From JACQFK01 sp964604905 (lineage in GTDB: Bacteria > Planctomycetota > MHYJ01 > JACPRB01), in assembly GCA_964604905.1 (NCBI GenBank), contig CAZSCC010000370.1, positions 1 to 64,000 on the forward strand: a stretch of 64,000 nt of DNA, read 5' to 3'. The notes under the pieces were generated by a model. That model made no database searches and was not told the DNA's origin. It worked only from the letters and a program-made list of their open reading frames with translations. Positions within the stretch are counted from its first letter, which is position 1; each line of letters starts with the position of its first letter. Below, piece after piece: positions 24,681 through 34,016 of the stretch. The translations under genes and the position numbers were made by a program.

Positions 24681-26930
24681 GTGAAAAGGGCGAGCTTGGC
24701 GGTCCTCGGGGCGATCCTCTCGCTCTCCGCCTCTCCTCAGGAGAAGGAGTCCGACGCCCAGTTCCGCCCTGCCCTCACGGCCTACTGCAGCTCCTGCCAT
24801 GGACCGACCAAGCCCAAGGCCAAACTCGACCTCTCCGGCGCCGCCGACCTCGCGCGCGACCCGGCCCGCTGGCTCGAGGTCCTCAAGCAGCTCAAGAGCC
24901 GCGCCATGCCGCCCGACGACGCGAAGAAGCCGCTCCCCGAGGCCGAGCGCGAGAAGCTTATCGCCTGGCTCGAGGCCGCGATGGACCGCGTGGACGAGCG
25001 CGCCCCGCGCGACCCCGGCCGCGTCACGCTCCGCCGCCTCAACCGCGCCGAGTACGACAACACGATCCGCGACCTCACCGGCCTCGACCTCCATCTGGCC
25101 GACGACTTCCCGCAGGACGACGCGGGCGACGGCTTCGATACGGTCGGCGAGGCGCTCACCCTCCCGCCCCTCCTCCTCGACAAGTACGTCGACGCCGCTG
25201 AGCGACTCCTGGACCGGGCCATGGTCGCCGACGGCCCCGTCGAGCTCCTTGAGAAGCGGTTCGAGGCGGAGTCGCTCTCGAAGGAGAAGTCCGTGGGCGG
25301 CTCGATCGAGCTCAAGTTCGACCAGGGGATCAACGCCACCGTCTCGATCCCCGCCGATGGCCGCTACGAGTTCCGCGTCCGCTCGCGCCAGGAGAAGTCG
25401 CCCGACGGCCGCGCGATCGTGGGCGTCCGCGTCGACGGCGTCGACACCGCGCTCGTGAACGTGCCTTCCGAGGAGGGCGTCTACGCGACGAGCTTCGAGC
25501 TCCAGCGGGGCGAGCGAAAGCTCTCGATCCACCACTCGCCGCCCAAGGCGTACGATGCGAAGAAGGACACGATCCCGGACACGCGCCTCTTCCTCGACTG
25601 GGCGGAGATCGCCGGTCCCGAGCGCTCGCTCAGCCACCGGCGGATCTTCTTCAGCGACGACGCGCGGAAGGTCCTGGAACGCTTCGCCATGCGCGCGTTC
25701 CGACGGCCGCTCGGCCCGGGCGAACTCGACCGCCTCCTGGCGCTCGTCGAGGCGGGGAAGAAGCGGGGGAAGAGCCCGGCCGCCGCGGCGCGCCTCGCGC
25801 TCTGGTCGGTCCTCGTCTCGCCCCACTTCCTTTTCCGCGTCGAGCGAGGATCGGGCGAGCGCGACGAGACCGGCGCGGTCCGCCTGAGCGACTGGGAGCT
25901 GGCGAGCCGGCTCTCGTACTTCCTCTGGTCGACGATGCCCGACGAGACGCTCTTCGACCTGGCAGGGAAGGGACGCCTCCGCGATCCCGCCGTCCTCCGG
26001 GAGCAGGCGCGCCGGATGCTGGCCGACCCCCGCGCGCGGGCGCTGGTCGACAACTTCGCCGGCCAGTGGCTCGGGCTCCGGAAGCTCGAGCAGCACCAGC
26101 CCGACCGCGGGATGTTCCCCCCGTTCACCGAGTCGCTCCGCCGCGCGATGCTCGACGAGCCGGCCCAATTCTTCGCCCACGTGATCCGCGAGGACCGCTC
26201 GATCCTCGAGCTCGTGAACGCGGACTACACGTTCCTCAACGAGCCGCTCGCGAAGCTGTACGGCATCAAGGGAGTGACGGGCGACGCGATGCGCCGCGTT
26301 CCGCTCGCCGATCCGAACCGCGGGGGCGTGATCACGATGGCCGGCATCCTGACGCTCACCTCGCACCCCACGCGGACGAGCGCGGTCAAGCGGGGGAAGT
26401 GGATCCTGGACGAGATTTTGGGTGCGCCGCCTCCCCCGCCCCCGCCGAACGTCCCCGAGCTGAACGAGGCGTCGAAGGACCGCCCCGACGCGAAGACGCT
26501 GACCCTCCGGCAGCGCCTCGAGCTCCACCGCGCCGACCCGCAGTGCTTCGGGTGCCACAAGCGGATGGACGTGCTCGGCCTCGGTCTCGAGAACTTCGAC
26601 GCGATCGGCCGGTGGCGGGAGAAGGACGGGACGCAGAAGATCGAGGTCGCCGGCACGCTCCCGACGGGCGAGAGCTTCACGAACCCGGGAGGGCTCAAGA
26701 AAGTGCTGGCCGGATACAAGGACGACTTCGCTCGGGCGCTCGCCGAGAAGATGTTCGTCTACGCGCTCGGCCGCACGCTGGAGCGGAGCGATCGCCGCGA
26801 GATCAAGCGGTCGGTCGACGAGCTCCGGAAGGGCGACTACCGGTTCTCGGCGCTCGTCGAGAGCCTCGTGACGAGCTACCCCTTCCGCTTCCGCCGGGCG
26901 GGGTATAGTAAAGAGGAACAGCAGCGATGA
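24681..26930 (+). CDS. Cytochrome c-type DUF1587/1595/1592/1588/1585 protein
   Basis: A 749-residue protein starting at GTG 24681, with AGGAG 12 bases upstream and a signal peptide (VKRASLAVLGAILSLSA). Haem c motif C36-S-S-C-H40. Domains in order: DUF1587 (RLNRAEYDNTIRDLTGLDL), a carbohydrate-binding-like insert, DUF1595 (FAMRAFRRPL), DUF1592 (LASRLSYFLWSTMPDE), DUF1588 (MAGILTLTSHPTRTSAVKRG, followed by CFGCHKRMDVLGLGLENFD with a second CxxCH) and DUF1585 at the C-terminus. Its TGA overlaps the ATG of the DUF1552 gene, so the two are coupled. Role unknown; a periplasmic multihaem redox partner is likely. Confidence 0.93.
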   Translation: MKRASLAVLGAILSLSASPQEKESDAQFRPALTAYCSSCHGPTKPKAKLDLSGAADLARDPARWLEVLKQLKSRAMPPDDAKKPLPEAEREKLIAWLEAAMDRVDERAPRDPGRVTLRRLNRAEYDNTIRDLTGLDLHLADDFPQDDAGDGFDTVGEALTLPPLLLDKYVDAAERLLDRAMVADGPVELLEKRFEAESLSKEKSVGGSIELKFDQGINATVSIPADGRYEFRVRSRQEKSPDGRAIVGVRVDGVDTALVNVPSEEGVYATSFELQRGERKLSIHHSPPKAYDAKKDTIPDTRLFLDWAEIAGPERSLSHRRIFFSDDARKVLERFAMRAFRRPLGPGELDRLLALVEAGKKRGKSPAAAARLALWSVLVSPHFLFRVERGSGERDETGAVRLSDWELASRLSYFLWSTMPDETLFDLAGKGRLRDPAVLREQARRMLADPRARALVDNFAGQWLGLRKLEQHQPDRGMFPPFTESLRRAMLDEPAQFFAHVIREDRSILELVNADYTFLNEPLAKLYGIKGVTGDAMRRVPLADPNRGGVITMAGILTLTSHPTRTSAVKRGKWILDEILGAPPPPPPPNVPELNEASKDRPDAKTLTLRQRLELHRADPQCFGCHKRMDVLGLGLENFDAIGRWREKDGTQKIEVAGTLPTGESFTNPGGLKKVLAGYKDDFARALAEKMFVYALGRTLERSDRREIKRSVDELRKGDYRFSALVESLVTSYPFRFRRAGYSKEEQQR

Positions 26931-28315
26931 AGACGATCTCCCGTCGGACCCTCCTGCGCGGCGCGGGCGCCGCGGTGGCGCTCCCGTTCCTCGAGCGGAT
27001 GGCCCTCGGGGCAGGCGACCCCAAGCCCCCGGTCCGGATGATGTTCTACATCGTGGGGGGCGGGGCGTACCTGCCGTACTGGACGGTCGACGACGCCGCG
27101 CGCACGAAGGGGCTGGAACCGGGGAAGTCGGTCGAGCACCTGGGGCCGTCGGTCGAGCGGAACGAGCCGCTCGGGACGCTCCCGCCGTCGTTGGAGCCCC
27201 TGGAGAAGGTCAGGAAGGACGTCCTGGTTCTCGGCGGCCTCACCCTCGCGAACGCCTACGGCTTCGAGGACGGCCACTCGGCGGAAATCGGGGCGCTCCT
27301 TACGGGCGTCCCGTTCTCGCGCGAGAAGATCCACTGCGGCGTCTCGGTCGACCAGCTGGCCGCGCGCCACTTCGAGGGGAAGACCTATCTCGACGCGCTC
27401 GTGATCGGACTCAACGGGGGCCGGCCCGGCGGCGCGAAGGGCATCGGCCGGGTCTACGCCCAGCACTACTCCTGGCGCACCCCCACGACCCCGACGGGCG
27501 AGGAGCGCAACCCGAAGCTCGTCTTCGACCGCCTCTTCCGCGGCCGCAAGGGCGGGGATAAGGCGACGAGCGACGCCGACCGCCGGAGCGTCCTCGACTC
27601 GGTGCTCGATGAGGCCAAGCGCCTGCAGGCCGACCTCGGCGGATCCGATCGCCACAAGGTGGACGAGTACCTGGCCGCGGTGCGCGACGTGGAGAAGCGG
27701 ATCGAGTTCGCGTCGAAGCGCGCGCCCGACCCCGCGGCGCCGGCGTTCGACGCGGGCGGGGCCGAGGCGGTCGAGAAGCGCATCCCCGCGGAGAAGGGGA
27801 TCCCCGAGAGCTACGTCGAGTACGACCGCCTGATGATCGACCTGATCGCGCTCGCCTTCCAGACCGACACGACGCGCGTCGCGGTCTTCACGCACGGCGG
27901 CTACCGCAGCTACCCGGAGGTGGGCGTCAAGCGCGGCCACCACGACCTGCAGCACCACGAGGGGGACCTGGAGAAGCGCGAGGACCTCCGCAAGGTCGAT
28001 CGCTTCAACGTCGGTCTCTTCTCCGCCGCGGTCGAGAAGTTCGGGTCGGTGAAGGAAGGCGACGGCTCGCTGCTCGACCGCTCGATGATGGTCTACACCT
28101 CCGGGATGTCCAACGGCAACCGCCACTCGAGGGAGAACCTGCCGGTGCTGCTGGCGGGCCGGGGGGGCGGGACGATCACCACGGGCCGATACATCGATTG
28201 CGCCTGGCGGAAGATGACGCCGCTCTCCAACCTCTACGTCGAGATGCTGGGCCGCCTCGGGATCCCGACCGCGAAGTTCGGCGACTCGACGGGCGGGCTT
28301 CCGCAGCTCGCCTGA
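26927..28315 (+). CDS. DUF1552 protein, Tat-exported
   Basis: A 462-residue DUF1552 protein with a twin-arginine signal (MKTISRRTLLRGAGAAVALPF). DUF1552 is distantly related to DUF1501 and the alkaline phosphatase superfamily; segments such as MFYIVGGGAYLPYW, GGLTLANAYGFEDGHS, YSWRTPTTPTGEE and DRSMMVYTSGMSNGNRHS are typical. Start codon overlaps the stop of the DUF1592-type gene (ATGA). A second DUF1592/DUF1552 pair in opposite orientation is at 59559-64000, and the same 52-base repeat directly follows both DUF1552 stops. Confidence 0.93.
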   Translation: MKTISRRTLLRGAGAAVALPFLERMALGAGDPKPPVRMMFYIVGGGAYLPYWTVDDAARTKGLEPGKSVEHLGPSVERNEPLGTLPPSLEPLEKVRKDVLVLGGLTLANAYGFEDGHSAEIGALLTGVPFSREKIHCGVSVDQLAARHFEGKTYLDALVIGLNGGRPGGAKGIGRVYAQHYSWRTPTTPTGEERNPKLVFDRLFRGRKGGDKATSDADRRSVLDSVLDEAKRLQADLGGSDRHKVDEYLAAVRDVEKRIEFASKRAPDPAAPAFDAGGAEAVEKRIPAEKGIPESYVEYDRLMIDLIALAFQTDTTRVAVFTHGGYRSYPEVGVKRGHHDLQHHEGDLEKREDLRKVDRFNVGLFSAAVEKFGSVKEGDGSLLDRSMMVYTSGMSNGNRHSRENLPVLLAGRGGGTITTGRYIDCAWRKMTPLSNLYVEMLGRLGIPTAKFGDSTGGLPQLA

Positions 28316-28368
28316 GAGGCTGTTGCACAACCCCCTATTGGCCGCAGAGTCGCAGAGACACGGAGAAG
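28316..28368. repeat. Dispersed CCGCAGAG-type repeat, copy A
   Basis: Begins right after the DUF1552 stop codon: GAGGCTGTTGCA, then a variable 10 bases, then TTGGCCGCAGAG and a CGCAGAGACACGGAGAAG tail. The reverse complement of 59507-59558 is the same sequence with a handful of changes, and it too begins right after a DUF1552 stop. The rest of the gap up to 28425 holds no gene. Confidence 0.7.
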
Positions 28369-28425
28369 ACCCGCTTCCTGAGCCTGTAGTTAACGCAGGT
28401 TCTTCGAAGGTTGGCTCTGGGCTGC

Positions 28426-28713
28426 CTATGGACAGAGATCCGGGCTGCGGGCTTGGTGCAGGACGGCGAGTACGACCACCGTCTCGGCCTCGAGGAGGTA
28501 GAAGAGTCCGTAAGGGAAGCGTCTCAGCAGTGCGCGACGCACGTTCCTGTGGATTTCTGAGCAGAGCCTCGGATTTTCCTGGATCAGCGTGAGGCTGCGT
28601 TCAACTTCGGCGAGAAACTCATTACCCAGCCCGACCTTTCGACCGTCATACCATTCAGAAGCCTCGCGAAGATCGGCTTCCGCCTCGGGCCGAAGCCGCG
28701 CCCCGAGGTTCAT
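28426..28713 (-). CDS. ParE/RelE-family toxin
   Basis: A 95-residue protein of the ParE/RelE superfamily: RLRPEAEADLREASEWYD is the usual N-terminal helix pair, followed by GNEFLAEVERSLTLIQENP and the C-terminal strands RRALLRRFPYGLFYLLEAETVVVLAVLHQAR. ParE-type toxins poison gyrase; RelE types cleave mRNA. The RRFPYGLFY pattern favours ParE. Its ATG overlaps the TGA of the upstream antitoxin gene (ATGA), the standard layout for such modules. Confidence 0.88.
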   Translation of the reverse strand: MNLGARLRPEAEADLREASEWYDGRKVGLGNEFLAEVERSLTLIQENPRLCSEIHRNVRRALLRRFPYGLFYLLEAETVVVLAVLHQARSPDLCP

Positions 28714-28931
28714 TTGCGGCGGCTGAGTCGATCGCGAACTTCGGGCCAGGGTGAACCGGCAGTCGGATCCGCATGGTAAGCCGCCAGGCGACGATCGAGT
28801 TCTTCACGATCCGCCTGGCTGAGCGGCACCGAATCGGGCACGGCCGCGATGCTGTCCCAGATCTCCTGCGTCAGCCGGATCCTCTCCGCAACGCTCAAAG
28901 CCAGGATGTCGCTGATCAGAACCTTTCCCAT
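28710..28931 (-). CDS. Addiction-module antitoxin (TIGR02574-like)
   Basis: A 73-residue protein beginning MGKVLISDILALSVAER. The pattern L-S-x-x-E-R-I-x-L-x-x-E-I-W-D-S-I and the C-terminal LSQADREELDRRLAAYHADP are typical of the small addiction-module antidotes that pair with ParE/RelE toxins. It is translationally coupled to the toxin. Start choice: the ATG at 28931 lies 6 bases after a TATACT box; an upstream in-frame start at 28967 would place the promoter inside the coding sequence. Autoregulation is usual in the family but no operator was identified. Confidence 0.85.
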   Translation of the reverse strand: MGKVLISDILALSVAERIRLTQEIWDSIAAVPDSVPLSQADREELDRRLAAYHADPTAGSPWPEVRDRLSRRK

Positions 28932-28937
28932 GCCTGC

Positions 28938-28966
28938 AGTATATCGCAGTAAGGAATCGGAGTCCA
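28938..28966 (-). promoter_or_regulatory. Promoter of the toxin-antitoxin operon
   Basis: Minus strand: TGGACT (28966-28961), 17-base spacer, TATACT (28943-28938), then exactly 6 bases to the antitoxin ATG. The transcript is predicted to be leaderless. Confidence 0.5.
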
Positions 28967-29050
28967 AACCCTCCTCGATGAAGATCTAAAGATCGATTGT
29001 TTCACGAACTCGGGCGAATGCGATCTTCTGAAGCTCGGGTAAGAGGAGGT

Positions 29051-30442
29051 CTACTTCATCTCGCCGAGCAGCCCGAGGAGCGTCTCCGTGATCTTGCGCG
29101 ACGCCTCGGTCTCGACCTTGTTGGTCCCAAGCCACGTCTCGTAGCCGCCCAGCGCGTGGTGTTCGGGCGTGGGCAGGTAGCCGTACGAGCCGTTGGCCAG
29201 CGAGATCGTGAACGTCCTCGCGAAGGGCGTCCGCTTCTTGATCTCGAGGCCGATGTCGGTGAAGACCTCGAAGGGGATGGCCGCGATCGCGAGGTCTCCC
29301 AGGCGGAACGCCTGGAGCGGGACCGAGACCGTCTCCGGGACGTCGGCCAGCCGGAGCGTCCGCTCGGCGTACGCGACCTCCCGCGGATGAGCGGGCTTCG
29401 CGTCCTTGGGCCGCGCGAGGATCTCCTTCGCGCGCGCGACCCGCTCCGCCGTGGGCTTCCGCGCCTGGAGGACCAGTTCCTTCATCCGCGCGTCGAGCGG
29501 GACGCCCTCCCGGAGCTCGACCGCCCGCGCGCCGTCGGCCACCTTGGCGGCGACGGAGTGGGCGACCTCCTTCATCTTCTCGTAGGGCGGCCGGCGCTCG
29601 GGCTTCCCGAGGACGTCGATGTTGTTGACGTCGCCGCTCGTGCCGTTGGTCATGATCCCGACGAAGGGCGGCTCGGCGTGGTCGGCCCCGAGGAGCTCGC
29701 CCACGCGCCCCGCGAAGAGCGCGAAGTAGTCCGCCGACACCTCTCCCTCGGGGACGCCGCCGACGTAGTGGAGCGAGTAATTGGCCAGGAGCGCGATCGG
29801 GCGGTCGCCCTTCCGCGCGCGGACGATCACGAAGGAGACTTCGGGGTCGGTCGGCCCCGCGGGCTTGACGACGTTGGCGTTCCCGACGCCCGGGTTCATG
29901 AGGACTTTGTCCTCGCCCCCGAACGGGTCGGGGATCCTCACGCCCTCCTTCAGGAAGTAGCGCCGGTTGAAGAGGTGCTCGGGGGCCTGCGCGGAGCCCC
30001 AGCCGATCCGGGCGGGCTCGAGGTTGTGGATCGCGCGGCGGACGCCGTCGGCGATGCGGCGGACGAGGAATCGCGCGTACCCGCCCTCGAGGGGCTTGTC
30101 GCCGCGGGCGGTCGTGGCGGAATGGGTGTGGGTGGAGGAGAGGATGAGGCGCTCGGGCGGCAGGCCGGTCTCCTCGCGGACGATCCGGCGCGCCTCGTCG
30201 AAGATCTCGCGGGGGATGCCCACGTTGTCGCAGGTGACGAAGACGAGGCGGCTCTTCCCGTCGTCGAGCGCGAGGCAGCGGGCGTGGAGTTCGTCGTGGA
30301 TGTGCCGTGCGGGGGGCGAATTCCAGCCGCCGACGATCGGCTCGCCGAGCGGCGGCGTGATGTTGCTCGCGGCGGCGCCGGCGCGGAAGACGGCCGTTTC
30401 CTGGGGCGCGAGGAGGGCGAGGAGCAGGAGGAGTCGGGTCAT
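29051..30442 (-). CDS. Neutral/alkaline ceramidase-like secreted hydrolase
   Basis: A 463-residue protein with signal peptide MTRLLLLLALLAPQET. It matches the N-terminal domain of neutral/alkaline non-lysosomal ceramidases: AASNITPPLGEPIVGGW, LHARCLALDDGKSRLVFVTCDNVGIPR, SSTHTHSA (zinc-binding histidines) and MTNGTSGDVNNID. The C-terminal segment with SYGYLPTPEHHALGGYETW is also characteristic of the planctomycete subgroup. The length is that of the shorter bacterial members. Substrate not certain: many such proteins are annotated only by the domain. Preceded by a membrane protein gene 24 bases upstream. Confidence 0.85.
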   Translation of the reverse strand: MTRLLLLLALLAPQETAVFRAGAAASNITPPLGEPIVGGWNSPPARHIHDELHARCLALDDGKSRLVFVTCDNVGIPREIFDEARRIVREETGLPPERLILSSTHTHSATTARGDKPLEGGYARFLVRRIADGVRRAIHNLEPARIGWGSAQAPEHLFNRRYFLKEGVRIPDPFGGEDKVLMNPGVGNANVVKPAGPTDPEVSFVIVRARKGDRPIALLANYSLHYVGGVPEGEVSADYFALFAGRVGELLGADHAEPPFVGIMTNGTSGDVNNIDVLGKPERRPPYEKMKEVAHSVAAKVADGARAVELREGVPLDARMKELVLQARKPTAERVARAKEILARPKDAKPAHPREVAYAERTLRLADVPETVSVPLQAFRLGDLAIAAIPFEVFTDIGLEIKKRTPFARTFTISLANGSYGYLPTPEHHALGGYETWLGTNKVETEASRKITETLLGLLGEMK

Positions 30443-30466
30443 GATGACGGTACGCCCGGGGCCCGA

Positions 30467-30862
30467 TCAGCGCGTCATCGAGGGTGGAAATGGAAATCCG
30501 TATCGTACGAACAGGAACGTGAACAGTCCGATGCACCCTGCATTCCACACCAGGATCAGCCCTCTCAATCTTCTGAGAAGGCGACGCGCTTCGGTGTCCC
30601 CACGGATCCATGGGGGAGTCCTGAACGGCCATTCCATCATGGCCCTCAGAGTTGCCAGACCAGACTCGGCGGGCCTGTCGCCGGTCACCCGCCGCAGGAA
30701 CCGTTGCGGCTGACCGAAGGTGACCCACTCCTCCCGGTGCTCCTCGTACATGAGGCGGATCAGGTGGTTGAACGTCGCGAAGAGCCAGAGGCCTACCGGA
30801 AGCAGGAGGAGGGCGCCGCCCACGAACCATGCAAAGACTTCAGGAAACCTACCGCCGAGCAT
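30467..30862 (-). CDS. Two-helix membrane protein of unknown function
   Basis: A 131-residue protein with two hydrophobic helices (VFAWFVGGALLLLPVGLWLFATF near the N-terminus and LILVWNAGCIGLFTFLFVRYGF near the C-terminus). The loop between carries many arginines, suggesting a cytoplasmic location. No family recognised. It lies 24 bases upstream of the ceramidase-like gene in the same direction and may share its transcript. Confidence 0.55.
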   Translation of the reverse strand: MLGGRFPEVFAWFVGGALLLLPVGLWLFATFNHLIRLMYEEHREEWVTFGQPQRFLRRVTGDRPAESGLATLRAMMEWPFRTPPWIRGDTEARRLLRRLRGLILVWNAGCIGLFTFLFVRYGFPFPPSMTR

Positions 30863-30951
30863 GGGGTGTATGGATAGCTTGCCCCGCGTGGAAAAGCAAA
30901 ACTCATCTTGGAAAGCGGGACGTGAATCGTCTATCTTGGGCGGGAACGGTG

Positions 30952-33900
30952 ATGGGTCTCCAGCGGATCGTCCTGGCGCTTCTCGTCATGCTCGCGTCGA
31001 TCGCGCCGCGCCAGGATCAGCACTCCGCCCCCGTCGACTTCGAGCGCGACATCCGGCCGATCCTCTCCGACACCTGTTATACCTGCCACGGGCCGGACCC
31101 TGCCAAGCGGAAGGCCGACCTCCGGCTGGACACCCGCGAGGGGGCGTTCGCGGACCTCGACGGGAAGAAGGCGATCGTCCCCGGCCGCCCCGAACGGAGC
31201 GAACTCTTCCGCCGGCTCACGACGACTGACGCGGACGATCGGATGCCCCCCGCCAAGACGGGACGCGCGCTCTCCGCGAAACAAGTCGAGCTCGTCCGTC
31301 GGTGGATCGCCGAGGGCGCCGCGTGGAAGGCCCACTGGGCGTTCGTCGTGCCGAAGCGGCCGCCGCTGCCGGAGACCCGGAACAAATCCTGGATCCGCAA
31401 CCCTATCGACGCCTTCATCCTCTCGCGCCTGGAGCGGGAAGGGCTCGCGCCCTCTCCCGAGGCCGACCGGGCGACCCTCCTCCGCCGGCTCTCGCTCGAC
31501 CTTACCGGCCTGCCCCCCACGATCGCCGAGGTGGACGCGCCGGAAGCATACGAGCGGACGGTCGATCGCCTGCTCGCCTCCCCGCGCTACGGCGAGCGGA
31601 TGGCGATCCGCTGGCTTGACGCGGCGCGCTATGCCGACACGAGCGGCTACCAGAACGACGGGCCGCGCGAGATGTGGCGCTGGCGCGACTGGGTGATCCG
31701 GGCGTTCAACGACAACCTGCCCTTCGACCGCTTCACCGTCGAGCAGCTGGCCGGAGACCTCCTACCCGACCCCACGCTCGATCAGCGGATCGCCACCGGT
31801 TTCAACCGGAACCACCGGGGCAACTCGGAGGGCGGGATCATCCCCGAGGAGTACCAGGTCGAGTACGTCGTCGACCGCGTCGACACGACCGCCACCGTGT
31901 GGCTCGGCCTCACCGTCGGCTGCGCCCGCTGCCACGACCACAAGTACGACCCGGTCGCGCAGGAGGAGTTCTACCGTCTCTTCGCGTACTTCAACACCCT
32001 CCCCGAGCATGGCCGGGCCGTCAAGATCGGCAACTCGCCGCCCTACATCAAGGCGCCCACTCCCGAGCAGGCGGCGGAAGAGCGCCGCCTCGCCGCGGAG
32101 TTGGCCGCCGCGGAAGCCCGCTTCGCGGGGATGCGAGAGGCGCTCGCGGCCGCGCAGACCGCGTGGGAGACGACGGCCGTTCCCCTTCCGTGGACCGTCA
32201 CCGAAGGCCTCGTCGCGGGCTTCGCGATGGAGGGCAACGCCGGAGACGCGAAGGCCGTGGGAGGCGATCCCGAGTTCGGTCGCGGACGAGTCGGGGGCGC
32301 CGCCCGGTTCGATGGACGCCGCTGGCTGGAGGCGCCCGCCGCGGCGAAGTTCGGGTTCTTCGACAAGTTCTCGCTTGCGGCCTGGGTGAGTCCCGAAGGG
32401 GACGGCACGATCCTCTCCCGGATGGACTCCGCGGGCCGGGAGGAAGGCTACCACGTGCAGCTCGCGGGCGGGCGCGTCCAGGTCAACCTGGTGAAGCGCT
32501 GGCTCGACGACGCGATCCGGGTGGAGACGGTGCGGGCCCTCGAGCCGGGCCGCTGGCACCACGTGACCGTGACCTACGACGGCACGCGACTCGCCTCGGG
32601 AGTCGCGATCTACGTCGACGGGAAGCCCGAACCCCTCAAGGTCCACCTCGACTTCCTCAACCAGTCGTTCGCCACCGAACACCCGTTCCGCATCGGGGCG
32701 GGGAGCGCGCCGTTCCGCGGATCGATCGGCGACGTGCGGGTCTACGCGCGGCGGCTCTCTCCGGACGAGGCCGGCTCGATCGCGACGCCGGAGGCGGTCG
32801 AGGAGATCCTGCGCCTGAAGGAGCGGACCGCGCTCCAGGCGGTCAAGCTCGCGGCCTGCTTCCTCGACCGCCACGCCCCCGAGGCGATCCGGACGGCGCA
32901 TCGCGAGCTCCTCGACCTCCGACGACGGAAGGAAGCCTTCGACGAAAGCATCCCGAGCGTGATGGTCATGGAGGAGATGAAGCCCCCGCGCGAGACGCGC
33001 ATCCTGATCCGCGGGGAGTACAACCGACCGGGAAAGAAAGTCGCGACGGGCGTCCCGGCGGCGCTCCACCCGATGGCCGCGGGCGCTCCGTCCAACCGCC
33101 TGGGCCTGGCGCGGTGGATCGTGGACCCGGCCAACCCGCTCACCGCGCGGGTGATCGTCAACCAGTGGTGGCAGATGTATTTCGGCTCCGGCCTCGTGCG
33201 CACGATCGAGGACTTCGGGGCGCAGGGCGAGCGGCCGAGCCACCCCGAGCTTCTCGACTGGCTGGCCGCGGAGCTCGTGGGGAGCGGCTGGGACGTGAAG
33301 CAGCTGCAGAGGACGATCGTGACGAGCGCCGCCTACCGGCAGTCGTCGCGCGTCACGCCGGCGCTCCTCGAGCGCGACCCGGACAACCGGCTCCTCGCGC
33401 GCGGCCCGCGCTTCCGCCTGCCGGCCGAGATGGTCCGCGATCAGGCGCTCCTGGCGAGCGGGCTCCTGGTCGAGCGCCTCGGCGGCCCGTCGGTCAAGCC
33501 CTACCAGCCCGAGGGGCTCTGGAGGGAGATCGCGAGCGACATGGAGTACGACCGGTCGAAGGGCGCCGGGCTCTACCGCCGCAGCCTCTACACCTACTGG
33601 AAGCGGACGGTGGTCCCGCCCACGATGTCGACGTTCGACGCGGCGGGGCGCGAGGCCTGCACGGTGCGGCAGACGCGGACCAACACGCCCCTTCAGGCGC
33701 TGGCCCTCATGAACGACGTGACCTACGTCGAGGCGGCGCGCGTGCTGGCCCAGCAGATGACGGGCGACGCGCGATTCCGCGGGGCCTTCCGGCGCGTCCT
33801 CGGCCGACCCCCCTCCGCGCGAGAGGAGGAGGTCCTGGTCCGCGCCTATGAGCGCAACCTCGAGGACTTCCGCCGCGATCCGGACGCGGCGCGGCGGCTG

Positions 33901-34014
33901 ATCTCGGTCGGAGACTCGAAGCCCGACCCGTCGATCGATCCGGCCGAGCTGGCCGCGCGGACGATGGTCGCAAGCCTGATCCTGAATCTCGACGAAGCCG
34001 TGACCAAGGAGTGA
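30952..34014 (+). CDS. Cytochrome c-type DUF1549/LamG/DUF1553 protein
   Basis: A 1020-residue protein. Signal peptide, then haem motif C42-Y-T-C-H46 (DIRPILSDTCYTCHGP), DUF1549 (NPIDAFILSRLEREGLAPS, LDLTGLPPTIAEV, VGCARCHDHKYDP with a second CxxCH), an inserted laminin-G/concanavalin-like domain at roughly residues 420-620 (FFDKFSLAAWVSPEGDGTI, GRWHHVTVTYDG) and DUF1553 (LARWIVDPANPLTARVIVN, TSAAYRQSS, NTPLQALALMNDVTYVEAARV). The LamG insert suggests carbohydrate or surface binding. ATG at 30952 begins the signal peptide; the frame is open further upstream. Followed by DUF1501 with a 2-base gap. Confidence 0.92.
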   Translation: MGLQRIVLALLVMLASIAPRQDQHSAPVDFERDIRPILSDTCYTCHGPDPAKRKADLRLDTREGAFADLDGKKAIVPGRPERSELFRRLTTTDADDRMPPAKTGRALSAKQVELVRRWIAEGAAWKAHWAFVVPKRPPLPETRNKSWIRNPIDAFILSRLEREGLAPSPEADRATLLRRLSLDLTGLPPTIAEVDAPEAYERTVDRLLASPRYGERMAIRWLDAARYADTSGYQNDGPREMWRWRDWVIRAFNDNLPFDRFTVEQLAGDLLPDPTLDQRIATGFNRNHRGNSEGGIIPEEYQVEYVVDRVDTTATVWLGLTVGCARCHDHKYDPVAQEEFYRLFAYFNTLPEHGRAVKIGNSPPYIKAPTPEQAAEERRLAAELAAAEARFAGMREALAAAQTAWETTAVPLPWTVTEGLVAGFAMEGNAGDAKAVGGDPEFGRGRVGGAARFDGRRWLEAPAAAKFGFFDKFSLAAWVSPEGDGTILSRMDSAGREEGYHVQLAGGRVQVNLVKRWLDDAIRVETVRALEPGRWHHVTVTYDGTRLASGVAIYVDGKPEPLKVHLDFLNQSFATEHPFRIGAGSAPFRGSIGDVRVYARRLSPDEAGSIATPEAVEEILRLKERTALQAVKLAACFLDRHAPEAIRTAHRELLDLRRRKEAFDESIPSVMVMEEMKPPRETRILIRGEYNRPGKKVATGVPAALHPMAAGAPSNRLGLARWIVDPANPLTARVIVNQWWQMYFGSGLVRTIEDFGAQGERPSHPELLDWLAAELVGSGWDVKQLQRTIVTSAAYRQSSRVTPALLERDPDNRLLARGPRFRLPAEMVRDQALLASGLLVERLGGPSVKPYQPEGLWREIASDMEYDRSKGAGLYRRSLYTYWKRTVVPPTMSTFDAAGREACTVRQTRTNTPLQALALMNDVTYVEAARVLAQQMTGDARFRGAFRRVLGRPPSAREEEVLVRAYERNLEDFRRDPDAARRLISVGDSKPDPSIDPAELAARTMVASLILNLDEAVTKE

Positions 34015-34016
34015 CG

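Noticed and set aside
28986..29050. Peptide EVDLLLPELQKIAFARVRETIDL in the minus strand after the ceramidase stop
   Set aside because: Looks somewhat protein-like but is only about 24 codons without a start; could be a small relic, not supportable.
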